Positions 36,187-43,512 of a stretch of DNA of 64,000 nt are shown piece by piece (positions within the stretch are counted from its first letter, which is position 1; every line of letters begins with the position of its first letter). The DNA is from Bradyrhizobium jicamae (lineage in GTDB: Bacteria; Pseudomonadota; Alphaproteobacteria; Rhizobiales; Xanthobacteraceae): NCBI RefSeq assembly GCF_001440395.1, contig NZ_LLXZ01000177.1, positions 46,145-110,144 of the forward strand. Reading direction: 5' to 3'. Below the pieces are notes generated by a model that worked only from the letters and a program-made list of their open reading frames with translations, was not told the origin of the DNA and did not search any database. Made by a program: the position numbers and the translations under genes.

Positions 36187-37437
36187 TCAGGCGTAATCGG
36201 CGAGGCGCAGCCCCGTGAATTGCCAGCGGTGATGCGGGTAGAAGAAGTTACGGTAGGTGATACGGCTGTGGCCGGCGGGAGTTGCAAGCGAGGAGCCGCG
36301 CAGCACCAGCTGGTTGACCATGAACTTGCCGTTATATTCGCCGAGCGCACCCTCGATGGCGCGGTAGCCGGGGTAGGGGGCGTAGGCGCTGCGGGTCCAC
36401 TGCCAGACGATGCCGAAGGCATCGTTGAGCTGGCCGGCGCGGGCGGCGACTTCCCATTCCATCTCGGTCGGCAGGTGCCTGCCGGCCCAGCGCGCGAACG
36501 CGTCCGCCTCGTAATAGCTGACATGGCTGACCGGGGCGGCCGGGTCGACCGGCTGCAAGCCGCCCAGCGTCATGATCCGCCATTCGCCACCAGTCTGGCG
36601 CCAGTGGCCGGGCGCCTGCCAGCCCTCGTTGGTCGCGGCAGCAAAGCCGTCCATCAGCCACAGCGTGGCGGTGCCGTAGCCGCCGTCCTGCATGAAAGCC
36701 AGCCATTCGGCATTGGTCACGAGGTTGCGCGCGAGCCGAACCGGGCCGACAAGGGCGCGGTGCGCGGGCTTTTCATTGTCGAAATGGAAGCTGTCGTCGG
36801 TGTGCCCGACGGTGTGGATGCCCTCGTTGAGGGTGACCCATTCCTCCGCCGAGCGGTGCTGCGCCGGGAAGCGCCATGCCGGATCATAGGCCGGCGGGAT
36901 CGGGTTCTGGGCGAAGGCGTGCAGGATATCGGTCAGCATCAATTCCTGATGCTGCTGCTCGTGGTTGAGGCCGACCTCGACCAGCGGGACGAGCCCGGCG
37001 AGGCGCTCCTCGCCGGCGGTCTGGAAGAATTTGATCACGGCGGCGTCGACATGGCGGCGATAGGCGGTGACCTCGTCCGCGCTCGGGCGGGTCAGATGGC
37101 CGCGCTGGTGGCGGGCGTGCCGCGGGCCGGCGCTGACATAGTAGGAATTGAACAGAAAGGCGTAGTCGGGGTGAAAGGGCTGGTAACCCTCGCAGTGCTC
37201 GCCGAGCAGGAATTGCTCGAAAAACCAGGTGGTATGGGCGCGATGCCACTTCGCCGGGCTGGCGTCCGGCATCGACTGGATGAGCTGGTCCTCGGGGCTC
37301 AAGGGGGCGGCCCGGCGCTCGGTCTCCCCGCGGACGGCCAGATAGGCTTCCACCAAATTCTGGGCGAGGGTGCCGGAATCGGAGAAAAGTGACGGGGCTG
37401 ATGTCGCGTACTCGGCGGCGGCTACTGATTTCGTCAC
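36187..37437 (-). CDS. egtB: Ergothioneine biosynthesis protein EgtB
   Basis: An iron-dependent sulfoxide synthase joining hercynine to a thiol (gamma-glutamylcysteine or cysteine). 416 residues: a DinB-like N-terminal domain carries the likely Fe ligands in WHRAHTTWFFE and NHEQQHQELM, and an FGE-sulfatase domain (about 190-416) contains PVSHVSYYEADAFARWAGRHLPTEMEWE. No egtA, egtC or egtE is next to it, as is usual for proteobacterial two-gene clusters. The GTG start at 37437 has GGAG upstream. An EcfG-type promoter lies directly ahead. Confidence 0.95.
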   Translation of the reverse strand: MTKSVAAAEYATSAPSLFSDSGTLAQNLVEAYLAVRGETERRAAPLSPEDQLIQSMPDASPAKWHRAHTTWFFEQFLLGEHCEGYQPFHPDYAFLFNSYYVSAGPRHARHQRGHLTRPSADEVTAYRRHVDAAVIKFFQTAGEERLAGLVPLVEVGLNHEQQHQELMLTDILHAFAQNPIPPAYDPAWRFPAQHRSAEEWVTLNEGIHTVGHTDDSFHFDNEKPAHRALVGPVRLARNLVTNAEWLAFMQDGGYGTATLWLMDGFAAATNEGWQAPGHWRQTGGEWRIMTLGGLQPVDPAAPVSHVSYYEADAFARWAGRHLPTEMEWEVAARAGQLNDAFGIVWQWTRSAYAPYPGYRAIEGALGEYNGKFMVNQLVLRGSSLATPAGHSRITYRNFFYPHHRWQFTGLRLADYA

Positions 37438-37460
37438 AGGTATCTCCGTTCGAAGGAGAG

Positions 37461-37485
37461 AACGTTAGTCCGGGAAGCAGGTTCC
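37461..37485 (-). promoter_or_regulatory. EcfG-type general-stress promoter of egtB-egtD
   Basis: On the minus strand GGAAC (37485-37481), 16 bases, CGTT (37464-37461). Transcription would start close to 37453, leaving a very short leader before the GTG at 37437. Confidence 0.7.
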
Positions 37486-37736
37486 AAACGGGCAGTCCGT
37501 CCTAAATAGGGGTTCCGTTCCGGGAAAAAAGCCTTCCGCCCCTACGATATTAATGCTGTCACACAATGGGCGGCGGCCGCGTCCGGCACTCCGATCGGCC
37601 CCGCGCATGCCAGCTCCTCGGCATTTTACTTTGGATGAACAACGGTTTGGGCTACATATAGAGCCAGTAACCGGGTTACATGGTCGGCCCAACGGGCGAA
37701 GCCGCAGGGGGCTGTGCGCCTTAAAAGGAAGCGAAT

Positions 37737-38075
37737 ATGAGCATCGAGCAATTCATCGCCAACGAAGTGAAGTCGAACGACGTCGTGCTGTTCATGAAGG
37801 GCACGCCGCAGTTTCCGCAGTGCGGTTTCTCCGGCCAGGTGGTCCAGATCCTTGACCACGTCGGTGTCGGCTACAAGGGCCTGAACGTTCTCGAATCCGC
37901 CGAGCTTCGCAACGGCATCAAGGAATATTCGAACTGGCCGACCATTCCGCAGCTCTACGTCAAGGGCGAGTTCATCGGCGGCTGCGACATCATCCGCGAG
38001 ATGTTCCAGGCCGGTGAATTGCAGCAGCTGTTTGCCGACAAGGGCGTCACGCTCAACGCGGCGGCCTCTGCCTGA
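37737..38075 (+). CDS. grxD: Monothiol glutaredoxin (Grx4/GrxD type)
   Basis: A 112-residue class II glutaredoxin with the single-Cys CGFS site (FPQCGFSGQVV, Cys29), the GSH-binding WPTIPQLYVKGEFIGGCDI segment and a C-terminal helix. It binds a 2Fe-2S cluster with glutathione and BolA, and delivers or senses clusters. The bolA homologue is 4.6 kb upstream. It is followed by a macro-domain gene whose likely start overlaps its stop. Confidence 0.95.
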   Translation: MSIEQFIANEVKSNDVVLFMKGTPQFPQCGFSGQVVQILDHVGVGYKGLNVLESAELRNGIKEYSNWPTIPQLYVKGEFIGGCDIIREMFQAGELQQLFADKGVTLNAAASA

Positions 38076-38623
38076 GCGGCCTTGCGCGCCAGGTTGGCCA
38101 GGCGCGGCTCGAAGTCATCGTTGCCGACATCACCTCCTTGCGCGTTGACGCCATCGTCAACGCGGCAAATTCGTCGCTGCTTGGCGGCGGTGGCGTGGAT
38201 GGCGCGATCCACGATGCGGCCGGGCCGGAATTGCTGGCCGAATGCCGGACGCTCAACGGCTGCGAGACCGGCGACGCCAAGATCACCAAAGGATACCGGC
38301 TCCCCGCACGGCATGTGATCCATGCCGTTGGACCAGTTTGGTACGGCGGTAACCGCGGCGAAGATGCGCAGCTTGCATCGTGCTACCGTCGAAGTATTGA
38401 ACTTTGCCGTGCCCACAATCTTGCTTCGATAGCGTTTCCAGCCATTTCGACCGGTGTCTTCCGGTTCCCGGCGGATCGGGCAGCCAAAATTGCCGTCAAG
38501 ACGGTGGTCGATGCGCTGCCCTCGGCACCTGACCTGACACACGCAATATTCTGCTGCTTTTCGGCGCAGAGCGGCAAATTGCATCAGGACGTTTTGGACG
38601 CCTTCGGCAGCCCTTGTCCCTGA
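38072..38623 (+). CDS. Macro-domain (ADP-ribose-binding) protein
   Basis: A protein of the O-acetyl-ADP-ribose deacetylase (YmdB-like) family. The core is VDAIVNAANSSLLGGGGVDGAIHDAAG, GYRLPARHVIHAVGPVW and AFPAISTGVFRFPADRAA. The full fold needs the preceding strand RLEVIVADITSL, but the frame has no ATG, GTG or TTG between an upstream stop at 38015-38017 and a TTG at 38138, which would cut that strand off. The likely start is CTG 38072, overlapping the grxD stop (CTGA in place of the common ATGA). Length from CTG is 183 residues. Confidence 0.8.
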   Translation: MSGLARQVGQARLEVIVADITSLRVDAIVNAANSSLLGGGGVDGAIHDAAGPELLAECRTLNGCETGDAKITKGYRLPARHVIHAVGPVWYGGNRGEDAQLASCYRRSIELCRAHNLASIAFPAISTGVFRFPADRAAKIAVKTVVDALPSAPDLTHAIFCCFSAQSGKLHQDVLDAFGSPCP

Positions 38624-38670
38624 TCGTGCCTCCGCTACACTTCCCCGTGAATTCCGGGGAGAGGGGTCCA

Positions 38671-39951
38671 ATGAATTCACGCCAAATCCTGCACGCGCTC
38701 GCCGCTGGCGCACTGTTGCTCGCGGCATCACCGGCCCGCGCCGAAGGCACTTTCGATCTTCCAGCGGGCGCGCGATTCAACAAGGACAAGCTCGCCAAGA
38801 TCACCGAGTTCTTCAAGAACGAGGTGGCGACCGGCAAGATCGCCGGTGCCAATGTTCTGATCCAGCAGCACGGCAAGCCAATTTATCACGAGACCTTCGG
38901 CGTGCAGGACGTGGCCTCCAAGGCGCCGATCTCTGACAAGACCATCTTCCGCCTGTCTTCGCTGACCAAGGCGATCACCTCTGTCGTGGCGATGCAGTTG
39001 GTTCAGGACGGCAAGATCAAGCTCGACGATCCCGTCTCGAAGTACATTCCCTCCTTCGCAAACATGAAGGTCGGCGTGGAGAAAAAGGCCGAAGACGGCA
39101 CCAAGACACTTGAACTGGTGCCACTGACCCGGCCCATCACCGTTCTCGACCTGATGCGTCATACCTCCGGCATCACCTATGGCTTCTATGGCGATAGTCT
39201 GGTGCGCAAGGCCTACAAGGAGGCCAATCTCTATGCGGGCGAATTCGACCTCGCCGAATTCGCCGAGCGGATCGCCAAGCTGCCGCTGCACAACCAGCCG
39301 GGCGCGCTCTGGCAATACGGCCATTCCACCGACATTCTGGCGCGGATCATGGAGATCGTGTCCGGGAAGCCATTGCTCGAGATCGAGAAGGAAAAGCTGC
39401 TCGATCCGCTCGGCATGACTGACACCAACTTCTTCGTCACCGAACCGGAGCGGCTGCAGCGGCTCGCCCAACCGTTGCCGAACGACAGTGATTTCCGGGT
39501 CGGCCGCCTGTACAGGACCGAGGTTCGCCAGAAGTGGGAATCCGCCAGCGGCGGCATGGTTTCGACCATGTCGGATTTTTCGAAATTTGCGCAGATGCTT
39601 GCCAATGGCGGGACGTTCGAGGGCAAGACCTATCTCAGCCCGAAGACGTTCGAACTGTTGACGTCGGACCACGCCGGAAAGGACTCCGGTGTTGCGCGGG
39701 ATCATTATTATTTCCCCGGTGACGGGTTCGGCATGGGGCTTGGGCTTGCCGTGCGCACCGATCCCGGTCACGCCAAGCCGCCGCCGCCGGGATCGCTGGG
39801 CGAACTGAAATGGGATGGCGCCAGCGGCTGCTATATGGTGGTCGACCGCAAACAGGACATGTTCTTCGTGGTGTTGGAGCAGACGCCGACGGAGCGCCAG
39901 CGCGTCCAGCGGACGCTGAAGCAGTTGGTCTATGAAGCGATGGAGAACTGA
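38671..39951 (+). CDS. Beta-lactamase-fold serine hydrolase, copy 1
   Basis: A 426-residue secreted protein with a signal peptide ending ARA-EGTF. The class C beta-lactamase/esterase fold has SLTK (Ser97, Lys100) and the YGH triplet in WQYGHSTDIL where beta-lactamases have YSN or YAN. This fits EstB-like esterases or D-amino peptidases. RHTSGITYGF is a typical loop. ATG 38671 follows GAGAGGGG. It overlaps the next, paralogous gene by 20 bases. Confidence 0.9.
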   Translation: MNSRQILHALAAGALLLAASPARAEGTFDLPAGARFNKDKLAKITEFFKNEVATGKIAGANVLIQQHGKPIYHETFGVQDVASKAPISDKTIFRLSSLTKAITSVVAMQLVQDGKIKLDDPVSKYIPSFANMKVGVEKKAEDGTKTLELVPLTRPITVLDLMRHTSGITYGFYGDSLVRKAYKEANLYAGEFDLAEFAERIAKLPLHNQPGALWQYGHSTDILARIMEIVSGKPLLEIEKEKLLDPLGMTDTNFFVTEPERLQRLAQPLPNDSDFRVGRLYRTEVRQKWESASGGMVSTMSDFSKFAQMLANGGTFEGKTYLSPKTFELLTSDHAGKDSGVARDHYYFPGDGFGMGLGLAVRTDPGHAKPPPPGSLGELKWDGASGCYMVVDRKQDMFFVVLEQTPTERQRVQRTLKQLVYEAMEN

Positions 39952-41236
39952 CGGCGCCATTCGGCGCTGCCTTGTCGCGGCGGCGCTCGCGGTGCTTTCT
40001 CTCGGCGGCTCGCCGCATGCGTTGCGGGGCGAGCCGAAGGCTACTGACGCGCCAACTTTCTCGCGCGCAGCACTTGACCAGTTTGGCGACTACGTTCGCA
40101 GCGAGATCACGGCCGGCAAGATTCCCGGCGCAGTCATGCTGATCCAGCAGCACGGCAAGCTGGTTGATCTCGAAAGTTTCGGCGTGCGGGACCCGGGGAC
40201 CGGCGCGCCGATGACGCCGGATACCATTTTCCAGATCTATTCGATGTCGAAAGCCGTCACCTCGGTTGCCGCGATGATGCTGGTCGACGACGGCAAGCTG
40301 GCTCTTGATGACCCCGTGTCGAAATACATTCCGTCCTTTGCGGACGCGAAAGTCGGCGTCGATGTTTCCGATGAAGCAGGAAAGTATCCGCTCAAGCTTG
40401 AGCCGTTGAAACGGCCGATCACGATCAGGGACCTGCTGCGGCACACGTCGGGGATCACTTACGGCTTCTTCGGCGAAACCGCGGTGCAGAAACTCTATGC
40501 CGACCCCAAGCTTTATGCCGGTGACTTCGACAATGCCGAATTCGCCGACCGGATCGCGACACTGCCACTCGCCGATCAGCCGGCAGTGCGTTGGAACTAC
40601 AGCCATTCAACCGACGTGCTCGGCCGTGTCGTCGAAGTGGCCTCGGGGCAGACTCTATTTCAATTCGAGAAGCAGCGGCTGTTCGATCCGCTGGGGATGT
40701 CCGAGACAACGTACTACGTCGCAGATACATCGAAGTGGGCGCGCATCGCCCAGGCATATCCCGTCGATCGTTTTCGCGTAGCCGGAATCAGGGATCCGGC
40801 ATTGCCGCGGCGCTGGGAATCCGGCGGTGCGGGCCTGGTCTCGACGGCCGGCGACTACGCGCGCTTCCTGCAAATGCTGCTGAACGGCGGCGAGCTGGAC
40901 GGCAAGCGTTATCTCAAGCCCGAGACGGTCGCACTGATGACGTCCGATCAGATCGGACCGGAGACCGGGATCATTCACGATCCCTTCTATTTCCCGGGCC
41001 CGACCTCCGGCTTCGGCCTTGGCTTTGCCGTGCGCACCTCGCCGCCGCCGGGTACGACGTGGCCGCTCGGCGAATACCGCTGGGATGCGGCGGGGGGCAG
41101 CTTCTACTTCGTCGATCCCAAGGACGACTTGCTCGTTGTCTTCATGGTGCAGGCCCCGACGCAGGGCGGACGCATTCAACTGACGCTGAAGACGATGATG
41201 TTTGAGGCGCTCGGCAAGGGGCAGCGCAAAGATTGA
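39932..41236 (+). CDS. Beta-lactamase-fold serine hydrolase, copy 2
   Basis: A 434-residue paralogue of the preceding gene, with the same order of motifs: a signal-like N-terminus, IPGAVMLIQQHGK, SMSK (the Ser/Lys pair), RHTSGITYGFFGE, YSH in WNYSHSTDVL, and GFGLGFAVRT near the C-terminus. The 20-base overlap suggests translational coupling. The pair looks like a tandem duplication followed by divergence. The substrate is unknown, with esterase or peptidase activity more likely than antibiotic resistance. Confidence 0.9.
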   Translation: MKRWRTDGAIRRCLVAAALAVLSLGGSPHALRGEPKATDAPTFSRAALDQFGDYVRSEITAGKIPGAVMLIQQHGKLVDLESFGVRDPGTGAPMTPDTIFQIYSMSKAVTSVAAMMLVDDGKLALDDPVSKYIPSFADAKVGVDVSDEAGKYPLKLEPLKRPITIRDLLRHTSGITYGFFGETAVQKLYADPKLYAGDFDNAEFADRIATLPLADQPAVRWNYSHSTDVLGRVVEVASGQTLFQFEKQRLFDPLGMSETTYYVADTSKWARIAQAYPVDRFRVAGIRDPALPRRWESGGAGLVSTAGDYARFLQMLLNGGELDGKRYLKPETVALMTSDQIGPETGIIHDPFYFPGPTSGFGLGFAVRTSPPPGTTWPLGEYRWDAAGGSFYFVDPKDDLLVVFMVQAPTQGGRIQLTLKTMMFEALGKGQRKD

Positions 41237-41464
41237 CTTCTTCGCCGAACCAGGGCGTGGATTCATAACGCGCGGCCAGCCAGAGCCGGATAGATGCGAG
41301 TCGAGGTAGTTGGCGGCGAAGTAGACATCAACCTGATGAATCCGTCGAAAATGACCCGGAGCGGTCATCTGGCTGTCCCAATTCGAACTCCAACCTTAAA
41401 GGTGACAAAATTTCGGACCTTGAGAAGAGTGGACGAGAATTGCTGCATAAGTGGGAGTGCATGA

Positions 41465-41842
41465 ATGAGCCCTTCCGGATCTTTGATCGCGATCCTGCCG
41501 TGTAATGACCTTGATGCGTCGGAGCGGTTCTACAATCGATTAGGCTTCGCGCGCCCGGACAGCCAAAGGCCTGCTCCGGGAGAACCTGACACCTATCGCA
41601 TGCTGTCGAACTCGAAAGGCGGATATCTGCATTTGACGGACGCGGTCGAGGGATGGCTAACACCGGGCAGAAACCCTTTCGGGCTTTATCTTTACCTTGA
41701 GAGTGTTGACGCTGCGGCGCGCGAATTTCAGCAATCACCCGAAGACAAGCCGTGGGGGATGTACGAATTTGCCATGTCTGATCCAGATGAAACGTTGGTC
41801 CGTGTCGGGTGGCCAACCCGTCTCCGCGCCGGAGCTGAATAA
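41465..41842 (+). CDS. VOC-family bleomycin-resistance-like protein
   Basis: A 125-residue small VOC-fold protein: LIAILPCNDLDASERFYNRLGF at the start, YLHLTDAVEGW and EFAMSDPDETLVRVGWP at the end. Small dimeric members bind drugs or act as isomerases and glyoxalases; nothing here identifies the ligand. ATGs at 41461 and 41465 are both present; the reading frame uses 41465. A 146-base repeat follows. Confidence 0.8.
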   Translation: MSPSGSLIAILPCNDLDASERFYNRLGFARPDSQRPAPGEPDTYRMLSNSKGGYLHLTDAVEGWLTPGRNPFGLYLYLESVDAAAREFQQSPEDKPWGMYEFAMSDPDETLVRVGWPTRLRAGAE

Positions 41843-41860
41843 TTCGTCCGCAGTTGGCCC

Positions 41861-42006
41861 AAGCGTGATGACGTTTCTTTGAAACGTCATCACGCTTATT
41901 TTTTGTTGGGGCATGTCTCCGCGCAGACGCGTTCGCGGTTGTCGCCAGGGAAAGCCGCTATACACTTTGCGCTAACGCGGCCCTGCGGGTCCGGATCATG
42001 CTCTAG
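41861..42006 (+). repeat. Interspersed palindromic repeat family 1, copy C
   Basis: Starts AAGCGTGATGACGTTTC with its complement GTCATCACGCTT and ends GGATCATGCTCTAG. It carries an insertion of about 19 bases (CGCTAACGCGGCCCTGCGG) near the end and a degraded inner hairpin. It lies between the convergent VOC and GH1 genes, and its CTAG supplies the TAG stop of the GH1 gene. Confidence 0.85.
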
Positions 42007-43496
42007 ACCACCGCGTTGCGCGCGATCGTCTCGCGATAGAACGACGCACTGAGCTTGGGTGTGCGGCGCTGTGTAGCGAAGTCGACGTGGTAGAGGCCGA
42101 AGCGCTGCTCATATCCATCCGACCATTCGAAATTGTCCATCAGGCTCCACAGGAAATATCCGTGCACGGGCACGCCTTCTGATGTCGCGCGCTGCAACTG
42201 CGTCAGATAGTTGCGCAGGTACATGATGCGATCGACGTCATAGATGGTTCCGTCCGCAGCAGGCTCGTCGCTCCCCGACGTTCCGTTCTCGGTGATATAG
42301 ATCGACTTCACGTTCCACAGCTTGGCCACATGACGCGGCACCCAGTACATCGTCTCGGGGCCGGGCCTCAGCCATGTCGCCTTCATGTGCGGGAACGATT
42401 TGGGAAATGGCGCCAGGGTGAAGCCGCGTTCGTTGTCGGCGGCAATGACGTAATGATCGGGCATGTAGACATTGAGCCCGATAAAATCGATCGGGGAGGC
42501 GATGATGCGCAGATCTTCGGCGGTGTGTTTCGGCGCATCTTTGCCGGCCTGGGCGAGATAGGCATCGGTGTATTTTCCCTCGAGTATCGCGGTCAGATAG
42601 CCGGCATTGAGCTCGCGCGTCGCCATTTCGGCGGCGCGGATGTTCGCAGGCGTTTCGATGGCCGGGATGCAGCTCACGGCATTCTCCGCCGGACCGACCC
42701 TGATTCCGGCTGGTCCATTGGCCCGGATCGCCTGAACCGCGAGACCGTGCCCCAGCGCGACATGGTGCCGGACCTGCTTCACGTCAGATGGGGATAGTTT
42801 GAGCCCCGGCGCATCTGAACCCCACTCATGGCCGTGATGGACGAGCCTGGAGCATTCGTTGATGGTGAAGAAGTGCTTCACCCGGTCGCTTAGGCGTCCC
42901 GTGACATGGGCTGCGTAATCCGCAAATGCCTTTGACGTATCGCGCGAGGTCCAGCCGCCGAAGCGGTCCTGCAGCGCCTGCGGCAGGTCCCAGTGATACA
43001 GCGTCGCGAACGGCTGGATGCCGTTCGCCAACAACTCGTCGACAAGGCGGTTGTAGAAATCGAGGCCCTTTGGGTTCGGCGTGCCGGTTCCTTCCGGGAA
43101 GACGCGCGGCCATGCGATCGAGAAGCGGTAGGCCTTGGTGCCCAGCGCCTTCATCAGCTGGATGTCTTCCTTGTAGAGACGATAGTGATCGGTCGCGGTG
43201 TCGCCATTGCTGCGATCGGAGATGGTGCCGGGCGTGTGGGAAAAACGGTCCCAGATCGACGGGCCGCGGCCGTCCGCGTTCACGGCGCCCTCGACCTGAT
43301 AGGACGAGGTCGCCGTACCCCAGAGAAATCCGCTCGGAAAGCCGGAAGAGGGCCTTTGATTCTGCGTCCCGGCCGCTTGACCCGATTGCGCGAGGCCGGA
43401 CCCGGCCGACAGCATCGGTATTCCGAGGGCCGACCAGGCTGCAATTTGGCCAAACCGGCGTCGGGAAAATCGGAAGAACGGCATCATTTCACTCAT
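42003..43496 (-). CDS. Tat-exported GH1 beta-glucosidase-like protein
   Basis: About 497 residues. The N-terminus carries a Tat motif, SRRRFGQIAAWSALG. The GH1 domain begins FPSGFLWGTATSSYQVEGA near residue 55, with YRFSIAWPRVFPEGTG and the nucleophile motif ITENG. The acid/base region reads FTINECSRLV, so the usual NEP is NEC; the Glu is kept. It probably hydrolyses beta-glucosides in the periplasm. The start is uncertain (43496, 43487 or 43484). It is divergent from the GH17 protein; both may act on glucans. Confidence 0.88.
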   Translation of the reverse strand: MSEMMPFFRFSRRRFGQIAAWSALGIPMLSAGSGLAQSGQAAGTQNQRPSSGFPSGFLWGTATSSYQVEGAVNADGRGPSIWDRFSHTPGTISDRSNGDTATDHYRLYKEDIQLMKALGTKAYRFSIAWPRVFPEGTGTPNPKGLDFYNRLVDELLANGIQPFATLYHWDLPQALQDRFGGWTSRDTSKAFADYAAHVTGRLSDRVKHFFTINECSRLVHHGHEWGSDAPGLKLSPSDVKQVRHHVALGHGLAVQAIRANGPAGIRVGPAENAVSCIPAIETPANIRAAEMATRELNAGYLTAILEGKYTDAYLAQAGKDAPKHTAEDLRIIASPIDFIGLNVYMPDHYVIAADNERGFTLAPFPKSFPHMKATWLRPGPETMYWVPRHVAKLWNVKSIYITENGTSGSDEPAADGTIYDVDRIMYLRNYLTQLQRATSEGVPVHGYFLWSLMDNFEWSDGYEQRFGLYHVDFATQRRTPKLSASFYRETIARNAVV

Positions 43497-43512
43497 CAAA
43501 GCGGGATCAATT

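Noticed and set aside
38671..41236. Antibiotic-resistance beta-lactamases
   Set aside because: The YxN motif is changed to YGH/YSH and the proteins resemble esterase or peptidase members of the fold.
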